Positions 53,694-62,812 of a stretch of 64,000 nt of DNA are shown here, piece after piece (position 1 is the stretch's first letter; each line of letters begins with the position of its first letter). A model generated the notes under the pieces. It made no database searches, had not been told where the DNA came from, and saw nothing but the letters and a program-made list of their open reading frames with translations. The stretch is from Ktedonobacter sp. SOSP1-85 (lineage in GTDB: Bacteria; Chloroflexota; Ktedonobacteria; Ktedonobacterales; Ktedonobacteraceae), in contig NZ_BNJI01000002.1 of NCBI RefSeq assembly GCF_016587415.1, forward strand, positions 1,922,001 through 1,986,000, written 5' to 3'. Made by a program: the position numbers and the translations under genes.

Positions 53694-55402
53694 GAGTCGT
53701 GCCTCTGACGACGCCTGAGCACGATAGCCTGGATAATGGCTTCCAGGCCTACCATCAATGGTGGCACGATGATCAACGAGATCCAGGGAGTCTGGCCAAT
53801 AACTCCGAGGCTCGGGGTTTGCTGTAAATTTCCTAGCAGTGGCGTAGCGAGGGCATAAGCAATATTAGTCCAGAGAATCATACCCAGGACCGCCAGGGTA
53901 TAGATTCCCCAGGAAATGAACAGGTTGCGCTTCTTGCGCCGCTCATACACTTTTCCTACCACAAAGGCAAAGGCCATCGATCCCAGGAGCGTGATCGCCA
54001 CGAGAATGAGTACCTGTGCTGGAGAGGGTATCTTCAGGTAAAATTTGATTGTGCCAGGTGCAAGATTTGTGGGATCCGAGGCGCTCTGGTTTGCGGGATT
54101 GATTAGAAGAAACACGGTCAGTAACCCAAGTGTGGAACCAGTGTAATAGATCAGATTGATAATAGCCCCACGCCATGCTCCAAACACCGGGCCGGTCATG
54201 TAGCTTGTCAAGAAGGAGAGTATAGCTGTGATGACCTCAAAGCCAATCATCGCTCCCGCATACTCTGCTAACAGGTTTGAGAAGACCGCTGGATCCTGAG
54301 CATTCACATTGGTAACAAAGTCATTTAAGCCAGTATAGAGTCTCAGGCAGACCAGGCCTTGCAGGAGCAAGGCAATTGCACAGTACACGCCTACTATCCG
54401 CAGATCCTGGCTCTGGAAAGGGCCACGCACGACTGGCAAGACCATGGGTTTTTCCGAGGTTGCCGTACCTGCCTCGAACTGGTGAGACTGTGATGCTGGA
54501 TCGTATCCCGAGCCTGTATGGGTCGCTCCAAATCCGATTTGTCCCTGGCTGCTCGAAACAAGCGCGACAGGGGCCACCGCCTGGATCTCCTTGCCATCGG
54601 CAGCATCTTGCAAGGCAGCGACAAAACTCAGCATAGAGGGGAAGCGTGCCGCTGGATCTTTGCTGAGTGCTCGCGAGAGCACCGTGTTTATCCCAGGTGG
54701 CAGGCCGGGTGAGGCATCAAGCGGAGGTGGGGGAGCGCTCTCCTGTTGCTTTATCACCTCCATAAATGATCCCTGGAAAGGCAAATGACCACTCAGCAAC
54801 TCGTAAGCAACAACTGCCAGGGAATATTGGTCACTTGCTGGTTCAGGGCGCCCCTGGCGTTGTTCAGGTGCCAGATACGCAACCATATCTACCAGGTCGC
54901 TTTGCTCTTGAAATTGCGTTGTCATCGTGAGCGATGTCAATTCCGGTGGACGAAGCAGGACAGTATTGTTTGTGTCAATCCATATCTGTTCAGGGCGAAT
55001 ATCGTGGTGGACCAAACCATGCTCATGCATGTACTGGAGGGCACTGGCAACCTGGCTTACAACATCGAGCACAGTGGCAAGCTCAACCTTGCTCTCCAGG
55101 GGATATCGTTGACGCAATGTTTCTCCGGCCATAGTAGCCACGACCAGGTATGGAATGTGCTCCTTCTCTCCATAGTCATAAATCGATAGCAGATGAGGAT
55201 GCTTCAAGCGTATCAGGGGCTCTATCTCTGCCCGAAAACGCTCGCGGGCATCTTCATTCTCGATAGTGCTGTGAAACAAATGTATGGCGACAGGTGTTCC
55301 TTGATTACGAAGCTGCGCAAGGTAGATTTCGCTCGTAGCGCGTTGTTCTAGAAGACGCATAAGGTGATACTGGTCGATCTGTTGATCAACATGGCCTGCC
55401 AT
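53690..55402 (-). CDS. Membrane-anchored degenerate Ser/Thr pseudokinase
   Basis: A 570-residue protein, first gene of the operon. The kinase fold is recognisable (HPHLLSIYDYGEKEHIPYLV, ASDQYSLAVVAYELLSGHLP), but catalysis is lost. The glycine loop is absent (LLEQRATSEIYL), the VAIK lysine is His (H41), the catalytic loop is HHDIRPEQ (132-139; Asp kept, Lys and Asn changed), and DFG is replaced by RPP (151-153). About five membrane helices form the C-terminal half. Such a protein may bind or position the intact kinase encoded next, to which it is coupled by ATGA overlap. Confidence 0.85.
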   Translation of the reverse strand: MAGHVDQQIDQYHLMRLLEQRATSEIYLAQLRNQGTPVAIHLFHSTIENEDARERFRAEIEPLIRLKHPHLLSIYDYGEKEHIPYLVVATMAGETLRQRYPLESKVELATVLDVVSQVASALQYMHEHGLVHHDIRPEQIWIDTNNTVLLRPPELTSLTMTTQFQEQSDLVDMVAYLAPEQRQGRPEPASDQYSLAVVAYELLSGHLPFQGSFMEVIKQQESAPPPPLDASPGLPPGINTVLSRALSKDPAARFPSMLSFVAALQDAADGKEIQAVAPVALVSSSQGQIGFGATHTGSGYDPASQSHQFEAGTATSEKPMVLPVVRGPFQSQDLRIVGVYCAIALLLQGLVCLRLYTGLNDFVTNVNAQDPAVFSNLLAEYAGAMIGFEVITAILSFLTSYMTGPVFGAWRGAIINLIYYTGSTLGLLTVFLLINPANQSASDPTNLAPGTIKFYLKIPSPAQVLILVAITLLGSMAFAFVVGKVYERRKKRNLFISWGIYTLAVLGMILWTNIAYALATPLLGNLQQTPSLGVIGQTPWISLIIVPPLMVGLEAIIQAIVLRRRQRHDS

Positions 55403-55822
55403 AACGCTCTATCTATCCCTTCTATCGTAGAGCAAGGCATTCGCCGTCATTCTCTTCTGCTTCTGACAGCAGCCACTTCCACTCTGGAAGGGATTGCCTT
55501 CACCTGGCATGCCGTCAAATAGTATTTGCCAAAACCGCCTGAACATCGGCTAGCGTGCGCTCAGGCAAATGAACGGCATGGAGATGGTTGACGAAAGCCC
55601 TCTGCTTCTTCGCTGGCGAGGAAACGCCGGTTTCTGTATTAGAAGTGTACGAGGAAAAGGAAGTTCCTACCAGGACAGGAGCGGGACACTTTCAGGCCAC
55701 TTTGCATCAAGAGTTCTACATACTCATTATCTTTATTTTTATCATCTAATACATTTATGTTAACTAAAGACATTGGTAGCGAGAGGAACTAGCCCCTGCT
55801 GAAGCCGAAGGGGCCAGAGGCA
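55403..55822. other. Upstream region of the kinase operon with IS-like debris
   Basis: No supported gene. It contains the upstream sequences of the kinase operon (minus direction) and a 62-base repeat (55644-55705). No convincing promoter was identified. Confidence 0.4.
55644..55705. repeat. 62-base dispersed repeat, copy 2
   Basis: Related to 46910-46970 with about 80% identity and one single-base gap. It lies 118 bases before the 99-bp repeat copy 2. Confidence 0.5.
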
Positions 55823-55921
55823 TCACCAGAGTTAGCCAGCAGGAGATCTTTCCTCCTGCTGGCCAGGTAGAGGAGGAGGCTCGTGTGCGTCGAGAGCCCT
55901 CTGGGAAACATCCCTTTCGAT
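55823..55921. repeat. 99-bp dispersed repeat with strong hairpin, copy 2
   Basis: Same orientation as 45217-45315, two substitutions. The hairpin (CCAGCAGGAG/CTCCTGCTGG) is kept although one substitution falls in it. No gene is attached here, showing that the repeat is an independent unit. Confidence 0.75.
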
Positions 55922-56472
55922 TGAAATTGAACGCATCCTCTTTAATGAGCGCTCTGTCAGGAAAGAGGTTCACGAGGTTCTGGCTGTTCTGACTCACCTT
56001 TTTCCAGTCGATCATACCTGGATACGGGGTTCTGATTGACCCTGATGGTATTTTCCTATGGCCTTTACAGAGCTGCAAGCTCAACATTCTTCCCAGACGC
56101 GTGGCGAGACCAATCAACTGCGCGCACTATAGTGCACCAATATCGCTCATCGTTTCATACACACAGAATCCTGGCGCAGCGTTCACTCCTCCTGCTCTCC
56201 CGCCAGCATATTCCCCCGGTTCGGGACCATCTGTGCGCTCTGCTTGAGAAGAGGCAAATGGGCTTAAGCCGTGGGGTCTTTCAGCAGCGTCAAATATCGC
56301 TTTCCAGGCTATTGAGCGATCGTACCGCAGCTAACACGGCGGTAGAATCTGTCCTCTGCTTGCCACAGTTCCTTCCCTGACGAACGGCATATTTGGGCGT
56401 CACTATGTGTTATTGGACAGTAGTAAATGAATCCCATCATTGCCTTACTGGGGCGAGAAAGAGAGAAAACTG
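55922..56472. other. Region without a convincing gene
   Basis: A 114-codon plus-strand frame (56036-56380) has no ribosome site and no domain I recognise, and the short frame from ATG 56059 ends after 24 codons. This looks like decayed sequence upstream of the nitroreductase gene. Confidence 0.4.
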
Positions 56473-56979
56473 ATGGACGTATTTGAGGCTGTTCGCACTG
56501 TGCTTGCCGTGCGACAATACCAGGAGAAGCCCGTTCCTGAGGATGCGGTTCGGCAAATTGTTGAAGCGGGACACCTGACTGCCAGTAGTATGAATGGGCA
56601 GCCCTGGCACTTTATTGTGATTGAGGACCGGGAGACAATGGGTCAACTTGCCACCCTCGCACGTTCTGGCCCCTATATCGCTCAGGCACCTCTCGCGATT
56701 GTGGTAGGGATGGAACAGAGCCCATTTGCCGTCTCCGATGCCAGCCGAGCTATTCAATCCATGATCCTGACTGCGTGGGCGCGGGGCATTGGATCGAACT
56801 GGGTTGGCTTCAACAACCTGCAAGATGTGCGGCCTCTCCTGGGCATCCCCGAGAACATCGAGATCCTGGCGATTGTCCCCTTCGGCTATCCTGCGACCTC
56901 ACTTGGGAAAGGACTGAAGAAGCGCAAAACGTTGAGCGAGGTTGTTCATCGCGGCCGCTGGAACCAGCCTTTCGAATAG
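56473..56979 (+). CDS. Nitroreductase-family protein
   Basis: A 168-residue FMN-dependent oxidoreductase. The FMN phosphate-binding RxxRxY-type segment is VLAVRQYQEKPV; SSMNGQPWHFIVIED, IQSMILTAWARGIGSNWVGF and IVPFGYPA are the usual later blocks. It reduces nitro or quinone-type compounds with NAD(P)H as a homodimer. TTG 56440 opens the frame, but ATG 56473 begins the conserved sequence. A TnpB remnant starts shortly after its stop, so the downstream side is rearranged. Confidence 0.83.
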   Translation: MDVFEAVRTVLAVRQYQEKPVPEDAVRQIVEAGHLTASSMNGQPWHFIVIEDRETMGQLATLARSGPYIAQAPLAIVVGMEQSPFAVSDASRAIQSMILTAWARGIGSNWVGFNNLQDVRPLLGIPENIEILAIVPFGYPATSLGKGLKKRKTLSEVVHRGRWNQPFE

Positions 56980-57059
56980 AGACGGCGTCATATTGGCGAG
57001 CGGTCTATGGTTGCACCAGGCGGTGGAAAAACTGACCCCACTGGGTTGCTATGGTGGTA

Positions 57060-57567
57060 CCGTTCGCCTGGTTTTCCCTCACCGAAGAGCCTCCAGAAGG
57101 CTTTCGAGAGGTGGCGATCAGTCGCGATGGCAGAGGTAACTACTACGCCTCTTTCAGCTACCGATAGCCCGAGGAAGCCAAACGCGACGGTGATGTAGTG
57201 GCTTTCGATCTGGGCATCAAGACGCTGGCAACTGGGGTCACGGAAGGGGGCCGAACCTATCACATCGGTGGGTTCAAAGGCTCGCGTTGGTACAACAACC
57301 AGTTGGATCGGCTTCGCTCGAAACGCAGCAAGTGCAAGTGCGGAAAAGAACGTATCGGCGCGCGGAATGTGGACTCGTCATGGATCGAGATGAGAACAGT
57401 GCTCACAACATCTTGATGAGGTTCCTTGCCCGGCGAGGGCTATATACTCAGGCTCGTCCTGAGTGCGATGTGCTGCATGTGACCCAAAGCGGCGTAGAAG
57501 TCATGGGGCTTCCTTTGAGGGCCAGGTGCAGCAATTGCATCTATTCGAGGGCGTATAAGCACATTTG
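57060..57567 (+). pseudogene. tnpB: TnpB (IS200/IS605-type) pseudogene with internal deletion
   Basis: Fragments of a TnpB-like RNA-guided nuclease. AISRDGRGNYYASFSYR is followed by an in-frame TAG (57165-57167), then DVVAFDLGIKTLATGVTE (the RuvC-I Asp) and YHIGGFKGSRWYNNQLD. Near 57340 the reading jumps to another frame carrying the C-terminal zinc-finger half and RuvC-III block, RRAECGLVMDRDENSAHNIL. The central part, including the RuvC-II Glu region, is missing. N-terminal sequence is also absent. This is a dead copy. No tnpA is seen. Confidence 0.82.
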
Positions 57568-58089
57568 AGTAGATTTAGAAAGGCAGCGCAGCCCAATTCA
57601 TGATCCTTTCAACGTCATAGAAAGAGTTCCCGCTAGGGCGGGTTGCCTGGCGTATACTGTCACCATGGGTGTCCTTGAGGTTTTACTCTCGACCTCACCT
57701 CCCTCTGAAAGAAATTTGACGTACGCCGAAACGGCGCACCATGGTAGCGTTGTAGTGACGGATAGTGACGCGAGACGTTGTACACCCTCACAAATGTTAT
57801 CTTTGTGGGACTTTTCAGGAAATGTCCGGTGCCTGTTCCAACCAGCATCAGCACTGTTTCCTCACGTTTCGAGGATGCTCTGCTGCTTGAGCGTTCCGCG
57901 AGGCTGCTTGAGCGTCTCTCGCTATTACTCATGCCTCGTATTCCTTCGAGGCCTGGTACTGGAGTCCAGTCCAGCTTGCTTGTTTCTCACAGATATCACA
58001 TCATTTCACTAGACGTGCTTTCGGTTTGAGCAGGAATGCGTCTTCGTTCTCAGGGATGGGGGGTACGTGAAAAGGAGAGGTACCACCGT
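57568..58089. other. Region between TnpB remnant and histidine kinase
   Basis: About 520 bases with no supported gene. It contains a short direct repeat (GCTGCTTGAGCGT at about 57889 and 57909) and a TATACT box at 57653 without a clear -35. The 80- to 115-codon frames on both strands have no recognisable domains. Confidence 0.4.
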
Positions 58090-61011
58090 ATGTCCAATAC
58101 CAAGCAAACCAAGCGTCTCACTCCTGGGTCGCGTGAGACGCTCCTCACCATTCTTGAGACCCTTCCTGATGCCTTCTTTGTCGTCGATGACGCTGAGACC
58201 ATAATGTATGCCAATGCGAGCGCGCAGGCCATCACCGGAGCACCACCCGAGGAATGCCTTGGGAACAGGTTCTGGCACTACGCTCCCCAACTGGTGAGCC
58301 CCTCACTCTATCAGGCTATGCGCAGGACCAGGCAAACCAAAGAACCGAACGAAGTGGAGTATTGGTCTCCTATGACCCGGAACTGGCTGCACGCGCAACT
58401 CACTCCGACCGTTGGGGGACTCACGTTGCAATTCCACCAGATGAGAGCACCAGCACCACGCCAGGAGACGTTTCCCCAGTGCGAGCGCCTCTGTATCAAT
58501 GACCTGGATGGCTTGCATACCAGGATCGGGATTCTGACGCCCGAGGGAATCGTGTTGGATATCAATGCGGTCCCGTTAGATGACGCGCAGGTTCGACGCG
58601 AGGAGGTGATTGGCAAACCGCTGGCCGAGACCCCCTGGTGGTCCTTTGCTCCTGCCAGTCAAGAGCGGCTCCGCGCAGCCATCGCGCGAGCCAGCAGGGG
58701 AGAAACGGTGCGTTTCGAGGCCCTGGTTCGCCCCAGGGAAGGGATGCTCCTTTCCTTTGAGAGCGTGATCACCCCCCACCTGGATGCGAATCACCACGTC
58801 GAGTACCTCGTCATCGCCGGCATCGACATCACCGCGCGCAAGCGAGCCGAAAGAGACATCCATGCCCTCATCGATGCCATTCCCCAGTTGGTCTGGACGG
58901 GGCGACCGGACGGGTACGTCGACTCGTATAATCAACGCTGGCGCGATTATACGGGCCTGAGCACCGAAGAGGCCCAGGGGGAGGGATGGATGCAGTGTAC
59001 GCATCCGCAGGACCGGCAACGCGTCCTGGAGACATGGCAGCGCGCCGTCCAGAACGGCGAGCCCTATGAAACGGAACAGCGCCTGCGCCATGGCGCGACC
59101 GGGGAGTATCGCTGGTTCCTGATGCAAGCCACACCCTACACCGATGCGCAGGGTACGATCCTCAAATATGTTGGTACCTGCACCGATATACATGACAAAA
59201 AGCGGGCCGAAGCAGAACTGCGTTCCCTGGTCGATGCCATCCCCCAATTTGTCTGGATCATGCGCCCCGATGGTTCTGCTGAATACGCGAACCCACGCTG
59301 GTGCGATTATACCGACATGACCTCTCAACAATACCAGGGGGACGGCTGGCTCCAGGCCATCCACCCCGATGACCGGCAACGCGTCCTGGCGGGGTGGCAG
59401 AGCGCCGTCCAGGCAGGCAGGCCCTATGAAGCGGAACAGCGCCTGCGCAATGGTACCACCGGAGACTATCGTTGGTTTCTTGCCAGAGGAGCACCGTTCA
59501 AAGATGCGCAGGGCACGATCCTGAAATATTTTGGCACTACCACTGACATCGATGAGCAGAAACAGGCTGAACAGAGAATCAAAGCCAGTGAGGAGAACTG
59601 GCGGGTGCTGGCCGAAACAGTGCCGCAGATGGTGTGGACGACGCGCCCAAATGGCCAGCACGAGTATATAAACCAGCGCTGGTGTGACTACATGGGGGTT
59701 ACGGTTGAGCACATGCAAAGCGACCGATGGGCTCCTCTCTCGTTCATCCATCCCGATGATCGGGAAGGCACCCGAGCGCTCTGGCAGCATGCCCTGGAGA
59801 CGGGAGACATGTATGAGCACGAAGAGCGTTTCAGAAATAGCCAGACCGGAGCCTATCGCTGGTTCTTAGCCCGCGCCATGCCGGTACGCAATGACACCGG
59901 TCAGATCGTCAAGTGGTTTGGGACTATCACTGACATCGACGATCAGAAACGGACGGAGGAAGCCTTACGCCAGAGCCAGGAACGCGCGAGCGTCCTGATG
60001 AACTCCAGCATTATCGGGATCAATATCATCGAAGGGGAGCAGATTGTGGACGCCAACGACACCTTTCTGCGCATGACCGGCTATACCCACGAAGACCTGC
60101 GTGAAGGGCGCATGAACTGGTTGCACATGACGCCCCCAGACTACCTGGCTCGTACCCAGCAGGCCCATCAGGAACTTGCTACTCAGCAGTCTACGACGTA
60201 TGAGAAAGAGTACGTGTGTAAAGATGGCAGTCGCCTTCCGGTGCTCGTGTGCGGGGTCGTCTTCCAGCATCACCCACGCCAGGCGATCGCCTTTGTACTG
60301 GATAATTCTGCCCGCAAGGAATTGGAGCAGCGCAAAGATGACTTTATCAGCGTGGCCAGTCATGAGCTCAGGAACCCACTTGCAGCCTTAAAGATGCAGA
60401 TCCAGCTGGTGCAAAAACGACTGGAAAGGCAATCCCATCACGAGGCTGCCACAGCGCTTACCAGGGTAGAGGGGCCTGTCAAGCAACTGGAACGCCTGAT
60501 TGAAGAGTTACTGGATGTCTCCAAGATCCAGGCAGGCAGGCTGGAGTACGTCCGGGAGACGGTCGATCTTGATGCGATGCTCCATGAGGTGGCAGAAACG
60601 ATGCAGCAGCTCAGTACGACACATGCCATTGTGGTGCATGGTGCGGCACCGCGCTCACTCGTCGGAGACAAAGACCGGCTCGGACAGGTCTTCACCAATC
60701 TGATCAGCAATGCCATCAAGTATTCTCCCGGTGCAGAGACAGTCGAGATGGACCTGAGTACCTCCGAAGAGACGGTCACGGTCCGTGTCTGCGATCATGG
60801 CCTGGGCATCCCACGAGAGCAGCGCGACAAAATCTTTGAACGGTTCTATCGGGCCTCTGGTCCCAGGCAGAAAGCGATCCCTGGTTTGGGCATGGGACTC
60901 TACATTGTGGCAGAGATCGTCAAGCGTCATGAGGGAACCATCACCGTGGACAGCACCGTCGGGAAAGGATCGACCTTTACGGTGACCCTTCCCAAGAAGA
61001 GGGATGCCTGA
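58090..61011 (+). CDS. Cytoplasmic multi-PAS sensor histidine kinase
   Basis: A 973-residue sensor kinase without membrane helices. About six PAS/PAC modules in a row fill residues 15-730. Two to three of them are close copies (WRDYTGLSTEEAQGEGWMQ..., WCDYTDMTSQQYQGDGWLQ...). Then come HisKA with phospho-acceptor H758 (VASHELRNPLAAL) and a HATPase domain (NLISNAIKY, DHGLGIPREQRDKIFERFYR, GLGMGLYIVAEIV). PAS modules usually bind flavin, haem or small molecules. No response regulator is adjacent, so it is an orphan. ATG 58090 has GGAGAGG 9 nt upstream; the open frame starts at 58036. Confidence 0.88.
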   Translation: MSNTKQTKRLTPGSRETLLTILETLPDAFFVVDDAETIMYANASAQAITGAPPEECLGNRFWHYAPQLVSPSLYQAMRRTRQTKEPNEVEYWSPMTRNWLHAQLTPTVGGLTLQFHQMRAPAPRQETFPQCERLCINDLDGLHTRIGILTPEGIVLDINAVPLDDAQVRREEVIGKPLAETPWWSFAPASQERLRAAIARASRGETVRFEALVRPREGMLLSFESVITPHLDANHHVEYLVIAGIDITARKRAERDIHALIDAIPQLVWTGRPDGYVDSYNQRWRDYTGLSTEEAQGEGWMQCTHPQDRQRVLETWQRAVQNGEPYETEQRLRHGATGEYRWFLMQATPYTDAQGTILKYVGTCTDIHDKKRAEAELRSLVDAIPQFVWIMRPDGSAEYANPRWCDYTDMTSQQYQGDGWLQAIHPDDRQRVLAGWQSAVQAGRPYEAEQRLRNGTTGDYRWFLARGAPFKDAQGTILKYFGTTTDIDEQKQAEQRIKASEENWRVLAETVPQMVWTTRPNGQHEYINQRWCDYMGVTVEHMQSDRWAPLSFIHPDDREGTRALWQHALETGDMYEHEERFRNSQTGAYRWFLARAMPVRNDTGQIVKWFGTITDIDDQKRTEEALRQSQERASVLMNSSIIGINIIEGEQIVDANDTFLRMTGYTHEDLREGRMNWLHMTPPDYLARTQQAHQELATQQSTTYEKEYVCKDGSRLPVLVCGVVFQHHPRQAIAFVLDNSARKELEQRKDDFISVASHELRNPLAALKMQIQLVQKRLERQSHHEAATALTRVEGPVKQLERLIEELLDVSKIQAGRLEYVRETVDLDAMLHEVAETMQQLSTTHAIVVHGAAPRSLVGDKDRLGQVFTNLISNAIKYSPGAETVEMDLSTSEETVTVRVCDHGLGIPREQRDKIFERFYRASGPRQKAIPGLGMGLYIVAEIVKRHEGTITVDSTVGKGSTFTVTLPKKRDA

Positions 61012-61067
61012 GCAGGGAAAGAACACGATGCGCGTCATCTCAAAAAGTATGCGGAAAGCATCGGTCG

Positions 61068-61286
61068 TTAAAGGGTCTTCTCCTCTAATTCTGCTAATTC
61101 CGCTCGTACATCGGTTACGAAGTATTCTAGAGTAGATCGCATTGTGAGGAGATGCATGAGCGCCTGTTGCAGGCAACGCATATAGGATTCTTCGTCTGGT
61201 TGGGTACCTGCCTGTTTGAGTGCAGCTTCTATGGTGTTTAGCTCACGTTGCAAAAAGTCGTGTTTTTTCTGGCATCGCTCAAACAT
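61068..61286 (-). CDS. Small helical protein of unknown function
   Basis: A 72-residue, highly helical and charged protein (MFERCQKKHDFLQRELNTIE... ending in ELEEKTL), probably a coiled coil. ATG 61286 has GGGGGA about 6 nt upstream; another ATG at 61304 abuts the IS end and is less likely. It converges with the histidine kinase gene (57-base gap), and an IS982-type element is inserted just upstream of its start, which may have cut its promoter. I cannot assign a role. Confidence 0.5.
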   Translation of the reverse strand: MFERCQKKHDFLQRELNTIEAALKQAGTQPDEESYMRCLQQALMHLLTMRSTLEYFVTDVRAELAELEEKTL

Positions 61287-61302
61287 AATAATCCCCCTTT
61301 TC

Positions 61303-62324
61303 ATATACGCTTTGTGCTAGTGGATGACAAAAAAGGAGAACGGAAGTACGCTTCTGTTTGTAAAGCCAATCAACAAACAAGGAGCGTACAGCAATGCTTG
61401 ACAAAGCGACCGTTCTCACCACACTTTTTATCATAGTTGACGACCTAATGAAAGGGTCTGCCGTGATCCAAGACGCCTTAGAGCGACCAGGACCCGCCCC
61501 CCAGCTTTCAGATAGCGAGGTGGTCACCATCGCCTTGTATCAGGAGCTCATTGGAGAGCCGAGAGAAGATCACTTCTTTCGCTTGCACCACGAGCATTTG
61601 CGGCCCTTCTTTCCTGGACTCAATGAACGCAGCCGCTACAACCGCCGCAAGCGATCGCTGTGGGCCGTGATCTTGACCATACGAGCAGGCTTGTGCCTGG
61701 TGCAAGAGGCCCAGCAGATGGAGGAGACCGCCGCCATTGACTCGGCTCCTGTCCCCTGTATCAGCTACAAACGCAGTAAGAAGGCAAGCGATTTTGCCGG
61801 TCATGCCGACTATGGAGTCTGTAGCAGCAAGGCGATGAAGTACTTTGGATGCAAGCTCCATAGCCTTGTTGGTCTCTCAGGCGTTATTCTTGGCTTCTTG
61901 CTGACTCCAGCCAGTCACTATGACAATCAGCCCGTAGTGGAGTTGCTCGATTCGGTGGCTCATCACCTCAAGCGGCTGATTGGTGATGGGGCTTACAATG
62001 ATCAAGCACTCCAAAGTACCCTTGAGCACACTCGCTCGTTGCTCTTGTTCGCTCCCGTCAAAGCAAATCAGCCTGCCAAGCGCTCTGCGACGGCTCAAAA
62101 GGCACTCAATCGCTTGCGCTTGATCTGCGAAACGGTCAATGCCCAATTGCAAGAGCAGTTTCACCTCTCCAAGCATTATGCCAAGAGCGTCTGGGGACTG
62201 TTCACGCGCATTGCGGTCAAAGTCACTGCTCATAGCGCTGGCATGATGCTCAACACGCTCTTGGGTCGATCTCCTCTCAAGTTAGCTGATCTGGCCGTCT
62301 AAACTACTAGCACAAAGCGTATAT
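61303..62324 (+). mobile_element. Complete IS982-family insertion sequence
   Basis: The perfect 19-bp inverted repeat ATATACGCTTTGTGCTAGT bounds the element (61303-61321 and, as reverse complement, 62306-62324), enclosing one intact transposase gene. Length is about 1022 bp, normal for the family. The outer ATAT may partly be target duplication. Perfect ends and an undamaged gene suggest recent movement. Confidence 0.88.
61394..62302 (+). CDS. IS982-family transposase
   Basis: A 302-residue DDE transposase. The start (MLDKATVLTTLFIIVDDLM) and LSDSEVVTIALYQ are typical of IS982 proteins. The candidate catalytic acids are D in AAIDSAPVP, D in IGDGAYND and E in LICETVNAQLQEQF. The gene is intact and ends just inside the right inverted repeat (stop at 62300-62302, repeat from 62306). 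Confidence 0.9.
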   Translation: MLDKATVLTTLFIIVDDLMKGSAVIQDALERPGPAPQLSDSEVVTIALYQELIGEPREDHFFRLHHEHLRPFFPGLNERSRYNRRKRSLWAVILTIRAGLCLVQEAQQMEETAAIDSAPVPCISYKRSKKASDFAGHADYGVCSSKAMKYFGCKLHSLVGLSGVILGFLLTPASHYDNQPVVELLDSVAHHLKRLIGDGAYNDQALQSTLEHTRSLLLFAPVKANQPAKRSATAQKALNRLRLICETVNAQLQEQFHLSKHYAKSVWGLFTRIAVKVTAHSAGMMLNTLLGRSPLKLADLAV

Positions 62325-62602
62325 ATACAGTATATGCCAATTATACATCTGCATACGTAGCTCAGAGGTAGGTGGTAAATGACATCCGAAGTGAGCAGGT
62401 TTTGCCCTCCGACATTAGCACTTGCCCTCCCATATGAGCACTGGCACAAAACTACTTGGGCAAACCGCTCCCCATCAGGTATACTGTTTCTCAAACGTGT
62501 AAATGGCGTACCTCATCGAGAGATCGGCAGGGATGCTCATGGCCGCACACAGGTATTCAGACCTGAATCACCTCTACCATTTGCGTGCGCGAAAGGATTG
62601 AT
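62325..62602. other. Sequence right of the IS982 element
   Basis: About 280 bases with no supported gene; the flank of the IS insertion. Short in-frame stretches on both strands have no recognisable content. Confidence 0.35.
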
Positions 62603-62812
62603 ATGCTTCATCATTGTCAAAAGTGTCTGGCACTTTTCCGCCAGCGCTTTATTCTCATTAATCGCAGCTACACAGTATTGTGGTTAGGAAACACTATCTC
62701 GTTCATCAGTGACATTCTTTTTATGACTGTCCTCACTTTATGGATTGGAATGCTCCTTCATAACCAGAGCTGTGCACCACTCGTCACTAGCGGTAACGGA
62801 GGGCAACGATGA
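62603..62812 (+). pseudogene. Truncated MFS transporter (N-terminal 69 residues)
   Basis: From ATG 62603 the peptide LINRSYTVLWLGNTISFISD, then ILFMTVLTLWIGMLLHNQ, matches the first membrane helix region of major-facilitator transporters of the macrolide-efflux type. After CAPLVTSG the sequence stops abruptly and runs into GNGGQR and a stop overlapping the next start codon. The remaining 11 helices are missing, so this is a junction created by recombination. Confidence 0.65.

Noticed and set aside
58576..59820. A 414-codon minus-strand frame
   Set aside because: Complete shadow of the multi-PAS kinase gene; its repeats mirror the PAS duplication and no bacterial domain is visible.
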